From positions 12,713 to 46,220 of the forward strand of contig DCVI01000122.1 of assembly GCA_002327315.1 (NCBI GenBank): 33,508 nt of DNA, in the 5' to 3' direction. The notes under the pieces were generated by a model. That model was not told the DNA's origin and did not search any database. It worked only from the letters and a program-made list of their open reading frames with translations. This stretch comes from Syntrophaceae bacterium UBA2192 (GTDB lineage: Bacteria > Desulfobacterota > Syntrophia > Syntrophales > UBA2192). Below are positions 15,834-22,766 of the stretch, piece by piece (position 1 is the stretch's first letter; the number at the start of each line of letters is the position of its first letter). The translations under genes and the position numbers were made by a program.

Positions 15834-16322
15834 TCAGTCTTCATCGATCGCGATGATCCGGCCGGTCATGGCCTCCTCTCCCACCTCCAGGATCCCTACC
15901 GTATTGAATCCGGCGTGACGCCTGTCGAAGGCCGTGCCGGGATTGAAAAAAAGGATGCCCTCCCTGATGTGGTTCGCCGGGCAGTGGCTGTGGCCGTAAA
16001 CGATGCAGTCGACGTTCTCGAATTCCCCCCGGATCCGATCCTCGAGATCGTACGGGGAGCCCCAGCCGTGAATGAGGCCGATCCGGAAGCGGCCGATCTC
16101 GAGAACGCGCTTCTGAGGGATCTCGTCGCTAACGCGGGGAGGGTCCATGTTGCCGCAGACGGCCACCACTTCCTTGTCCCCGAAGACATCCAGGACCCGG
16201 AGGTCCACAAGGTCGCCCGCGTGGAGGATCAAATCGGCGTCGTGGAAATGCTTCCCGACGATATTCAGGAGCCTCTCGTCCGGCTCCCTGAGATGCGTGT
16301 CGGAGATGACGCCGATCTTCAA
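15834..16322 (-). CDS. YfcE/MJ0936-family metallophosphoesterase (TTG start)
   Basis: This is a small calcineurin-like phosphodiesterase of about 162 residues, as expected for the YfcE/MJ0936 family. All metal-binding blocks are visible: SDTH (residues 7-10), HAGDLVD, CGNMD, the HGWGSPYD block and GHSH near residue 118. Although the frame stays open another 264 bases upstream, the family begins at LKIGVISDTHL. That first codon is TTG at 16320-16322, with GGGAGGG six bases upstream and a TATAAT box 25 bases upstream, so the longer start would lie before the promoter. It heads the operon with HIT, LapA-like and Mut7-C genes. The substrate is unknown. Confidence 0.92.
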   Translation of the reverse strand: MKIGVISDTHLREPDERLLNIVGKHFHDADLILHAGDLVDLRVLDVFGDKEVVAVCGNMDPPRVSDEIPQKRVLEIGRFRIGLIHGWGSPYDLEDRIRGEFENVDCIVYGHSHCPANHIREGILFFNPGTAFDRRHAGFNTVGILEVGEEAMTGRIIAIDED

Positions 16323-16328
16323 ACCTAA

Positions 16329-16335
16329 CCCTCCC
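16329..16335 (-). promoter_or_regulatory. Ribosome binding site fixing the TTG start of the metallophosphoesterase
   Basis: On the minus strand this reads GGGAGGG, six bases before a TTG codon that begins the family-conserved N-terminus. No ATG or GTG competes at this distance. Confidence 0.7.
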
Positions 16336-16347
16336 GCAACGAATGGG

Positions 16348-16375
16348 ATTATATCGCCCGGGGGTAAAAAGACAA
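16348..16375 (-). promoter_or_regulatory. Promoter of the metallophosphoesterase operon
   Basis: On the minus strand TTGTCT (16375-16370) and a perfect TATAAT (16353-16348) are 16 bases apart. The transcript would start about 20 bases before the TTG start codon. The -35 lies inside a palindrome. Confidence 0.7.
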
Positions 16376-16383
16376 GTCTTTTT
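16366..16383. promoter_or_regulatory. Perfect palindrome over the -35 box, possible operator
   Basis: AAAAAGAC-AA-GTCTTTTT has 8-base arms around a 2-base centre. It overlaps the -35 of the leftward promoter and lies 33 bases from the -35 of the rightward promoter of the ligA operon. It could be a repressor site, but its A/T flanks also make it resemble a weak hairpin. Confidence 0.4.
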
Positions 16384-16415
16384 TGGCATCTGCAAAGCTG
16401 CGCCACGCTTTCGGT

Positions 16416-16444
16416 TTGACTTTTCCGGGACGCGGTACTAAGAT
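16416..16444 (+). promoter_or_regulatory. Promoter of the 91-residue gene and ligA
   Basis: TTGACT (16416-16421) and TAAGAT (16439-16444) are separated by exactly 17 bases, and the first gene starts at 16472. It diverges from the metallophosphoesterase promoter. Confidence 0.65.
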
Positions 16445-16471
16445 CGAACAGGGCGAAAAAGGAAACGGGAA

Positions 16472-16747
16472 ATGCTCGAAAACACCCTCGAAAAGATCGC
16501 CGAAAAAATCCTGACCCTCGATGAGGCGTCGCTCGCCTCCCTCTGGGAGCAGTATAAGCAGAAGATGGAAAAGTTCCAGCCCACAAGGGAGTGGGAACGC
16601 TCCGTCATCGTCTTCTTCATCATCAATTCCGTCCGCGTCAAGAACCATATCTTCAACGAACGCATCCTTCAACATCAGCAGCACGGCGAACCCAGGCCGG
16701 AGGAGCCGGCGCCGAAGGGCAGACCGAACCTCAAGCTCGTCAAGTAG
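16472..16747 (+). CDS. Small protein of unknown function upstream of ligA
   Basis: I do not recognise this 91-residue protein. It is predicted cytoplasmic and mostly helical. Residues 1-35 (MLENTLEKIAEKILTLDEAS and onward) are amphipathic and could form a coiled coil; residues 36-66 hold a more conserved-looking core (REWERSVIVFFIINSVRVKN); the last 20 residues are Pro/Glu/Lys-rich and probably disordered. It starts 28 bases after a good promoter and its TAG stop directly touches the ligA ATG, so it is translated just before ligA and is likely real. Codon use matches its neighbours. A role linked to DNA ligase is only suggested by position. Confidence 0.75.
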   Translation: MLENTLEKIAEKILTLDEASLASLWEQYKQKMEKFQPTREWERSVIVFFIINSVRVKNHIFNERILQHQQHGEPRPEEPAPKGRPNLKLVK

Positions 16748-18775
16748 ATGGAAAGATCCCAGGCCCTCAAGAGAATCTCCGAGCTCCGGGACCTCATCGA
16801 GTACCACAACCGCCGCTACTATCAGCTCGACGACCCGGAGATCTCCGACTACGACTACGACAAGCTCATGCAGGAGCTTGCGGCTCTGGAGGAACGGTTC
16901 CCGGACATCGACCGCAGCGCTTCGCCCACCCAGCGCGTGGGGGCCTCCCCGCTGGAGAAGTTCGGCACCGTCACCCACCTCACCGCCATGCTCAGCCTCG
17001 GCAATGCCTTCTCGGAGGACGAGGTCTCGGAGTTCGATGAGCGTATCAAACGCCAGCTCGGCGACAAGGCGGAGATCGACTTCGTGACGGAGCCGAAGAT
17101 CGACGGGGTCGCCGTCAACCTGATCTACGAAAAGGGCGTGTTCCGCGTCGGCGCCACACGGGGCGACGGGTTCACCGGCGAGGATGTGACGCAGAACCTC
17201 AGGACGATCCGCACCCTGCCTTTGAAGATGAGGCCGCGTGACCATCATCACGTCCCGGACCGTATCGAGATCCGGGGGGAGGTCTATCTCGAGAAGGAGT
17301 CTTTCCGCAAACTGAACGAGCGAAGGGTCGAACAGGGGGAAAGCGCTTTCGCCAACCCGCGAAACGCAGCCGCGGGGTCCCTGCGTCAGCTCGACCCCCG
17401 CATCACGGCCAGGCGGCCCCTCGATCTCTTCTGCTACGGTGTGGGGAGCATCGAAGGGAAGAGCTTTACGACCCACTGGGACACCCTGAAAACGCTTGGC
17501 GACTGGGGACTCCCGACCAACCCCGAGATCCGCCTTGCCCGCAACGTCCGGGACTGCATCGGCTACTGGCGTCACATCGAGTCCATCCGGGAGACGCTCC
17601 CCTACGAGATCGACGGGATCGTCCTCAAGGTCAATTCGCTTTCCCTCCAGGACCGCCTGGGGATGGTCTCCAGGAGCCCCCGCTGGGCCGTGGCCGTCAA
17701 GTTCGCCCCCACGCAGGCCACGACCTTCATCGAGGACATCGTGATCGGCGTGGGAAGGACGGGCGTGCTGACCCCCGTTGCCGTGATGAAACCCGTCCGG
17801 GTGGGCGGCGTCACGGTGAGCCGGGCTACCCTGCACAACGAGGACGAGATCGCCAAGAAGGACGTCCGCATCGGCGACACCGTGATCGTGCAGCGGGCGG
17901 GCGACGTGATCCCCGAGGTCGTCAAGGTCATCGAGAGCAAGCGCACCGGCAGGGAGAAGCCCTTCCGGATGCCCGAGAAATGCCCTGTCTGCGGCTCGAA
18001 GGTCGTGAGGCTCGAGGGCGAAGTGGCGCATCGCTGCATCGATCTGGCCTGCCCCGCCCAGATCCGGGAGAACATCAGGCACTTCGTCTCCCGCGGCGGG
18101 ATGGACATCGAAGGCCTCGGCGACAAGATCGTCTCCCAGCTCCTGGATGCAGGGCTGATCCGCGACCCTGCCGATCTCTACGCCCTCACGAAGGAGCAGC
18201 TCCTCGAGCTCGATCGATTTGCCGACAAGTCCGCGGAGAACCTCATCGCGGCCATCGCCCGTTCGAAGCACCCCCCGCTGGAGCGTCTGCTCTTTGCCCT
18301 CGGGATACGCCACGTGGGCGAATACGTGGCAAAGATCCTGTCCAAAAAGTGCGGAAGCCTGGGAAAGATCGAGACTGCAAGCCAGGAGGAACTGACGGCG
18401 ATCGACGGGATCGGCCCGACCATCGCCGAGAGTATCTACAGGTTCTTCCACGAACCGCACAACCTCAAGATCCTCAGGAAGCTGGAACAGGCCGGCATTC
18501 GACCCTTCGTCGAGAAGCATGCAACCTCAACGGCACTTGCGGGCAAGACCTTTGTCTTCACGGGCTCTCTCAAGGGCTTTTCCCGGGAAAAGGCAAAAGA
18601 GATCGTCGTGACCCTCGGAGGGGCCGCCACGTCTACCGTCTCGAAAAAGACGGACTACGTCGTCGCCGGCGAGGACCCCGGCTCGAAGTTCGACAAGGCC
18701 AGGTCACTGGGCGTCGCGATCCTCGACGAGGAGAAATTCGTAAAGCTGATCCGGGAAGCGGACGGAAAGGAATGA
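16748..18775 (+). CDS. ligA: NAD-dependent DNA ligase
   Basis: LigA seals nicks in replication and repair using NAD+. The 675-residue protein has the full order of domains: the NAD-binding Ia domain (RRYYQLDDPEISDYDYDKL), the adenylation domain with EPKIDG and nucleophile Lys117, the OB fold, a four-cysteine zinc finger starting at Cys412 (CPVC ... CIDLAC), helix-hairpin-helix repeats, and a C-terminal BRCT domain at about residues 595-672 (LAGKTFVFTGSL). No key residue appears missing. The ATG immediately follows the stop of the upstream 91-residue gene with no clear Shine-Dalgarno of its own, so initiation is probably by coupling. The acylphosphatase gene follows after a repeat-filled spacer. 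Confidence 0.98.
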   Translation: MERSQALKRISELRDLIEYHNRRYYQLDDPEISDYDYDKLMQELAALEERFPDIDRSASPTQRVGASPLEKFGTVTHLTAMLSLGNAFSEDEVSEFDERIKRQLGDKAEIDFVTEPKIDGVAVNLIYEKGVFRVGATRGDGFTGEDVTQNLRTIRTLPLKMRPRDHHHVPDRIEIRGEVYLEKESFRKLNERRVEQGESAFANPRNAAAGSLRQLDPRITARRPLDLFCYGVGSIEGKSFTTHWDTLKTLGDWGLPTNPEIRLARNVRDCIGYWRHIESIRETLPYEIDGIVLKVNSLSLQDRLGMVSRSPRWAVAVKFAPTQATTFIEDIVIGVGRTGVLTPVAVMKPVRVGGVTVSRATLHNEDEIAKKDVRIGDTVIVQRAGDVIPEVVKVIESKRTGREKPFRMPEKCPVCGSKVVRLEGEVAHRCIDLACPAQIRENIRHFVSRGGMDIEGLGDKIVSQLLDAGLIRDPADLYALTKEQLLELDRFADKSAENLIAAIARSKHPPLERLLFALGIRHVGEYVAKILSKKCGSLGKIETASQEELTAIDGIGPTIAESIYRFFHEPHNLKILRKLEQAGIRPFVEKHATSTALAGKTFVFTGSLKGFSREKAKEIVVTLGGAATSTVSKKTDYVVAGEDPGSKFDKARSLGVAILDEEKFVKLIREADGKE

Positions 18776-18804
18776 GTGTTGCGTGTCATGAGCTCCGAGT
18801 CTTG

Positions 18805-18846
18805 TCCTTTTACCTTTAGCCCTTAGCCTCATGCCTTTGGCCTTCT
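18805..18846. repeat. Degenerate heptamer repeat before acyP (locus E)
   Basis: Six units at exact 7-base spacing: TCC at 18805, ACC at 18812, then GCC at 18819, 18826, 18833 and 18840. The array fills the second half of the ligA-acyP spacer and ends five bases before the acyP ATG, leaving pyrimidine-rich sequence and no ribosome-binding site there. One orientation only. Confidence 0.85.
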
Positions 18847-18850
18847 TCAT

Positions 18851-19129
18851 ATGAAACGCGTCCACGTCACCATCACCGGCATGGTCCAGGGGGTATTTTT
18901 CAGGGCCAAGACCCGCAACGAGGCCATCGGGAACAACGTGTCGGGCTGGGTCAGAAACCTCCCTGACGGCCGCGTCGAGGCCGTCTTCGAGGGCAAGCCC
19001 GAAGACGTGGATCGTGTCGTCTCCTGGTGCCGCATCGGTCCCAGCCTGGCAGCGGTAACGAATGTCGAAATGCGCGAGGAAGCATACACGGGAGTATTTA
19101 CGGACTTCAGCATCCGATACGGGCACTGA
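18851..19129 (+). CDS. acyP: Acylphosphatase
   Basis: Acylphosphatase hydrolyses acyl phosphates such as acetyl phosphate or 1,3-bisphosphoglycerate. The 92-residue protein has the family length and both signatures: GMVQGVFFRAKTRNEA with the phosphate-binding arginine (about residue 20), and GWVRNLPDGRVEAVFEG with the catalytic asparagine (about residue 38). The ATG at 18851 follows a heptamer repeat and has only TTCTTCAT before it, so no Shine-Dalgarno site is visible. It lies in line with ligA upstream and a hydratase-like gene downstream, about 65 bases away. The in vivo substrate is unknown. Confidence 0.95.
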   Translation: MKRVHVTITGMVQGVFFRAKTRNEAIGNNVSGWVRNLPDGRVEAVFEGKPEDVDRVVSWCRIGPSLAAVTNVEMREEAYTGVFTDFSIRYGH

Positions 19130-19194
19130 GGGACGGGTTCCGGGCAAGGAATCAACGAAAACCGGCAATATCAAACTATCAGGAGGGGAACAGG

Positions 19195-20061
19195 ATGAAG
19201 AAAACGAGACTTTTTTATGCGGCGTTGTTGGGCCTGCTGCTTGCTTTCGGCCTTTGTCATCAGGCCCTGGCGGCCGGTGAGGGGACGAAGCTTGCCGATT
19301 TCTATCTCACGAAGCTGCCGGCACCGGCCCTGGACCCGTCCCCGACGCTGGATCGGGCCATGAAGATCCAGGCAGAATTCAACGAGGCCATCACACCCTT
19401 TTTCGGCAAGGTGGTCGGTTACAAGGCAGGACTTACGAACCCCAGCGTCCAGAAGGTCTTCGGCGTCACGGCGCCTGTCCGAGGGACCCTTATGGAGAAG
19501 ATGATCCTCAAATCCGGCACGACAATCGAGGCGAATTTCGGGGCACAGCCGCTCTACGAGGGGGACCTGATCCTTCGCGTGGGCAGCGATGCCATCAACG
19601 GGGCGGCGAGCGCGATGGAGGCCCTCCGGTCCATCGACGCGGCCATCCCATTCATCGAGCTTCCCGATCTCGTCTACGCGAAAGGCGTCAAGATCAACGG
19701 CCTCATGCTTGCCGCCGTGAACATGGCCGCCCGATACGGCATCGTCGGCGAGCCCATCCCCGTGCAACCCACCCAGGAGTGGATGGAGCGACTGAAGAAC
19801 TTCAAGTGCCGGATCTACGATGAAAAAGGAACCATGCTCATCGAAGGCCCAGGGAGCAACCTCATGGAGCACCCGATGAACGTCGTCCTGTGGATCAGGG
19901 ATTCGCTCAAGGCGGACGGCATCGCTCTGAAGAAAGGGGACCTGCTGTCTCTCGGCACGATCACGAAGCTCACACCCACGGCGCCCAACACGACCGTCTT
20001 TGCACGATACGTCGGCCTGGACCCGAAAGGCCACGTCGTCATTTCCGTGAACTTCAAATAG
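19195..20061 (+). CDS. Predicted exported 2-keto-4-pentenoate hydratase-like protein
   Basis: This 288-residue protein belongs to the fumarylacetoacetate-hydrolase superfamily, MhpD-like hydratase/decarboxylase branch. It shows VVGYKAGLTNPSVQKVFGV near residues 76-94, QPLYEGDLIL aligning with the metal motif QPRVEPEIAF (Glu then Asp in place of Glu-x-Glu), and FIELPDL with the third acidic ligand. It is unusual in beginning with a classical Sec signal peptide: MKKTR, a hydrophobic stretch to about residue 22, and a cleavage site near ALA-A. Classical MhpD enzymes are cytoplasmic, so a periplasmic role is implied. AGGAGGGG lies 8 bases before the ATG, and a rho-independent terminator follows. 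The reaction is not established; it may have lost the hydratase role. Confidence 0.8.
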   Translation: MKKTRLFYAALLGLLLAFGLCHQALAAGEGTKLADFYLTKLPAPALDPSPTLDRAMKIQAEFNEAITPFFGKVVGYKAGLTNPSVQKVFGVTAPVRGTLMEKMILKSGTTIEANFGAQPLYEGDLILRVGSDAINGAASAMEALRSIDAAIPFIELPDLVYAKGVKINGLMLAAVNMAARYGIVGEPIPVQPTQEWMERLKNFKCRIYDEKGTMLIEGPGSNLMEHPMNVVLWIRDSLKADGIALKKGDLLSLGTITKLTPTAPNTTVFARYVGLDPKGHVVISVNFK

Positions 20062-20105
20062 GCGGGATGCAGGATACGATTCCATCATCCCTTCCAACCA
20101 TGACG

Positions 20106-20145
20106 AGGCCCGCCCTGCGTTAAAACAGGTCGGGCCTTTTTCTTC
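20106..20145 (+). terminator. Rho-independent terminator after the hydratase-like gene
   Basis: AGGCCCGCCCTG and CAGGTCGGGCCT form a 12-base stem with one mismatch around an 8-base loop, followed by a T-run (20137-20141, then TCTTCT). It lies 45 bases after the stop codon and separates this operon from the convergent ridA gene. No T-run exists on the other side, so it acts mainly on the plus strand. Confidence 0.85.
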
Positions 20146-20160
20146 TCTTTGAACGATGCG

Positions 20161-20538
20161 TTACTTCCCGCAGATCACCGAGATCTCGATGGCGGCATCG
20201 CGGGGGAGCCTTGCCACCTGGACGGTCTCCCGGGCGGGGGGCGCGTCCGGAAAATAGCGCCCGTAGATTTCGTTGAATTTCGCAAAATCGTTCATGTCTT
20301 TCAGGAACACCGTCGACTTGAGGACGTTTTGCAGCCCCATCCCGGCCGCTTCGATGACGGCCTTGAGATTTTCCAGGACCCTGACGGCCTGTGATTCGAT
20401 ACCCGCGCCTGCAAACTCGCCCGTCTTCGGGTCCATCCCGAGCATGCCCGAAACGAAGAGCAAGTCCCCGTATCGCACGGCCTGCGAATAGGGGCCGATG
20501 GCCTTGGGCGCATCCAATGTGCCGACGATCGTCTTCAT
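20161..20538 (-). CDS. RidA-family enamine/imine deaminase
   Basis: Rid proteins hydrolyse reactive enamines and imines released by PLP enzymes such as threonine dehydratase. The 125-residue protein has RidA length and signatures: APKAIGPYSQAVRYGDLLFVSG at residues 9-30, LKDMNDFAKFNEIYGRYF near 78-95, and PARETVQVARLP with the substrate-binding arginine near residue 102, then IEISVICGK. I start it at the ATG at 20538, which has a strong AAGGAGGG; the longer open frame upstream shows no family similarity and overlaps the promoter. It is divergent from livK, so it may share regulation with branched-chain amino acid uptake, a plausible link because RidA protects isoleucine synthesis. Confidence 0.93.
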   Translation of the reverse strand: MKTIVGTLDAPKAIGPYSQAVRYGDLLFVSGMLGMDPKTGEFAGAGIESQAVRVLENLKAVIEAAGMGLQNVLKSTVFLKDMNDFAKFNEIYGRYFPDAPPARETVQVARLPRDAAIEISVICGK

Positions 20539-20578
20539 GCCGACCCTCCTTTCATGCATGCGATCTTTTACGAGATGG

Positions 20579-20606
20579 ATCATACCACGGAAGCCCGGCA
20601 CGACAA
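20579..20606 (-). promoter_or_regulatory. Candidate ridA promoter
   Basis: On the minus strand TTGTCG (20606-20601) and TATGAT (20584-20579) are 16 bases apart; the -10 is good and the -35 moderate. It would give a leader of about 35 bases before the ATG at 20538. Confidence 0.55.
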
Positions 20607-20644
20607 ACGAAATCTCGTCCCCCGGGGGCGGAGCCACTTTTCTG

Positions 20645-20671
20645 TTGACACTCCCTGCCTTAGACTATAAA
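20645..20671 (+). promoter_or_regulatory. Promoter of the liv operon
   Basis: A perfect TTGACA (20645-20650) is followed by TATAAA (20666-20671); the spacer is 15 bases, or 16-17 if the -10 is read one or two bases later in the TATAAAAAA stretch. The leader would be only about 25 bases and ends with AGGAGGT before the livK ATG. Confidence 0.65.
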
Positions 20672-20703
20672 AAAACACAGATTTAATTGCAGGAGGTCGA
20701 GGC

Positions 20704-21822
20704 ATGAAAAAGCTTGCCGTGCTAGTCGCCGTCGTTGCGATTTTTGCATTCCTAGCAGTCCCAGCCGTCCGGGCTGCCGAACCCATCAAGATCGGGGCCG
20801 CCTTCGCCCTGTCCGGAAGCATCGCCGTCTACGGCGAGGGTTTCAAAAAGTGCATCGATCTCGCCGTCGAGGAGATCAATGCCAAGGGCGGCATCAAGGG
20901 AAGAAAGATCGAGATCGTCTATGAGGACAACAAGAGCAACCCCAAGGACTGCGTAACCGCCGTCCGCAAGCTCATCACCGTGGACAAGGTCCCCGTGATT
21001 TTCGGGCCCGCCGGAAGCTCCAACTTCATGGCCACGGCCCCTGTCGCCCAGGAAAACAAGGTCGTCCTGCTCTCGGCCCAGGGAGCCGCCGTCGGTCTGA
21101 CCAAGGCCGGGGATTACATCTTCCGCGTGTTCCCCTCCGACACCCTGCAGGGACCTCACCTGGCAAAGCTTGCCATCGGCATGGGTTACAAGAAAGTCCC
21201 CGTCATGTACGTCAACAACGACTGGGGCCTCGGTCTCAAGAATGCCTTTGTGGATGCCTACAAGAAGATGGGCGGCACGGTGACGGACATCATCGCCTAT
21301 GATGAGAAAAAGACGGACTACCGCACCGAACTTCTCCGCGCAAGCAAGGGCAACCCCCCGGCCATCGTCAATCTGACCTATATCAACGAGGGCGCCGTAC
21401 AGTTCAAGCAGGCCTTCGAGATGGGCATCAAGACGCAGTGGCTCTGCGGATCGGCCGCCAGGGCCCCCAAGATGGTGGAGCTGGCCGGCAAAGCCGCCGA
21501 GGGGGTCATCGGCACGTATCCCTCCGTACCCCAGAATACGAAGCAATACCAGGCCTTCAAAGACGCCTACAAGAAGAAATACGGCGACGACAAGATCCCG
21601 ATCTTCGGCGATTACAACTACGACATGGTCTATGTCACGGCCAAGGCAATCGAGAAAGGCGGCTACACGGCCGACGGTATCCGCAAGGCCCTGCCCGCCG
21701 CCGCGAAGGGCTACAAAGGCGTCACGGGCGACAAGACCTTCGACAACGAGCGCAGCCCGAAGTTCGCCGAATACGGGATCTGGATCGTGAAGGACGGCAA
21801 GATCGAGGACTACAAGAAGTAA
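20704..21822 (+). CDS. livK: Branched-chain amino acid ABC transporter, substrate-binding protein
   Basis: This is the periplasmic binding protein of a HAAT-family ABC importer. It is 372 residues long with a clear Sec signal peptide (MKKLAVLVAVVAIFAFLAVPAVRAA, cut near residue 25) and no lipobox. The mature protein starts EPIKIGAAFALSGSIAVYGEG, typical of type I periplasmic folds of the LivJ/LivK group, and has the hinge pattern VPVIFGPAGSSN and VNNDWGLGLKNAFVDAYKK. The AGGAGGT lies six bases before the ATG. A strong terminator-like hairpin follows the gene before livH, which would favour excess binding protein over permease. Ligands could be Leu/Ile/Val, but related proteins bind amides, urea or aromatic acids, so the specificity is open. 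Confidence 0.92.
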   Translation: MKKLAVLVAVVAIFAFLAVPAVRAAEPIKIGAAFALSGSIAVYGEGFKKCIDLAVEEINAKGGIKGRKIEIVYEDNKSNPKDCVTAVRKLITVDKVPVIFGPAGSSNFMATAPVAQENKVVLLSAQGAAVGLTKAGDYIFRVFPSDTLQGPHLAKLAIGMGYKKVPVMYVNNDWGLGLKNAFVDAYKKMGGTVTDIIAYDEKKTDYRTELLRASKGNPPAIVNLTYINEGAVQFKQAFEMGIKTQWLCGSAARAPKMVELAGKAAEGVIGTYPSVPQNTKQYQAFKDAYKKKYGDDKIPIFGDYNYDMVYVTAKAIEKGGYTADGIRKALPAAAKGYKGVTGDKTFDNERSPKFAEYGIWIVKDGKIEDYKK

Positions 21823-21849
21823 GGAAAAAACAAGGGGTTCGCACGGGAG

Positions 21850-21887
21850 GGTTCCGGCCGTCTTTTCGGCCGGAACCTCCTTTTTTT
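21850..21887 (+). terminator. Terminator/attenuator between livK and livH
   Basis: GGTTCCGGCCG (21850-21860) pairs perfectly with CGGCCGGAACC (21867-21877) across a 6-base loop and is followed by TCC and seven T (21881-21887). It lies 28 bases after livK and its T-run ends three bases before the livH ATG at 21891. Partial termination would give more livK than livHMGF mRNA. Confidence 0.88.
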
Positions 21888-21890
21888 CAT

Positions 21891-22766
21891 ATGGATTCCA
21901 TCAGCTACTACCTCCAGACCATCCTCAACGGCATCCTTGCGGGCTGCATCTACGCCCTGTTCGCCATGGGGCTCACCCTCATCTACGGCGTGCTCAACTT
22001 CGTGAACTTCGCCCATGGCGAGCTGATCATGTGGGGGGCCTACTTCCTTTTCCTCTTCATGGCGGAACCTTTCGGACTGCCCCTCTATGTCGCGATCATC
22101 CCTGCGCTGGCCCTGACGGGGTGCCTCGGGCTTGCCATGGACTACTCCGTCTTCCGCCCCATCCGCAGGGCAAACCGCCTCACGCTCCTCATCGCCGCCA
22201 TGGGTCTTTCCGTATTGCTCCGCAACGCGGCGCAGTTCTTCTGGGGCGCCGAGGTGCGGACCTACGGCTTTGAAGTCATTGCCGGGACGCAGTTTCTCGG
22301 CCTCTATCTCACGACGACGCAGTTCGCCATCATCGCGGTGACGTTGATCTGCGTCGTCGCGGTCTACCTTCTCTTTTTCAAATCGCGTCTCGGCAAATCG
22401 ATGAGGGCCCTGTCGGACAACCTGGACCTTGCCCGGATATCGGGCATCGACACGAAACGCTCCATTCTCGCCGCCTGGGTCATCTCGGCGGTCCTGGCCG
22501 GCATCGGCGGGATCCTCCTGGCCCTCGACACGAACCTCCACCCCGAGATGGGCATCGCCAACCTGATCAAGGCCTTCGCCGCAACCCTTATCGGCGGCGT
22601 GGGCAACCTCTGGGGCGCGCTGCTGGGGGGGCTTCTGATCGGGCTTGCGGAAAACATCGGCGTGCTCTTCATCTCGCCGGGTTACAAGGACGGGATTGCC
22701 TTTGTCATCATGGTGCTGATCCTTCTGGCCCGTCCCTACGTCATCCTCGGTGAAAGGAGCGACTGA
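21891..22766 (+). CDS. livH: Branched-chain amino acid ABC transporter permease LivH
   Basis: LivH is one of two inner-membrane permeases of the importer. The 291-residue protein begins MDSISYYLQTILNGILAGCI, the usual LivH N-terminus, followed by YGVLNFVNFAHGELIMWGAY and about eight membrane segments. The cytoplasmic coupling region contains SRLGKSMRALSDNLDLARISGID (about residues 165-187), and the protein ends in GVGNLWGALLGGLLIGLAE and a last helix. The start is placed by family alignment because the frame is open far upstream; the ATG is preceded by a terminator T-run and no Shine-Dalgarno, which is odd. The stop overlaps the livM start (TGATG). Function within the Liv complex is secure. 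Confidence 0.95.
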   Translation: MDSISYYLQTILNGILAGCIYALFAMGLTLIYGVLNFVNFAHGELIMWGAYFLFLFMAEPFGLPLYVAIIPALALTGCLGLAMDYSVFRPIRRANRLTLLIAAMGLSVLLRNAAQFFWGAEVRTYGFEVIAGTQFLGLYLTTTQFAIIAVTLICVVAVYLLFFKSRLGKSMRALSDNLDLARISGIDTKRSILAAWVISAVLAGIGGILLALDTNLHPEMGIANLIKAFAATLIGGVGNLWGALLGGLLIGLAENIGVLFISPGYKDGIAFVIMVLILLARPYVILGERSD

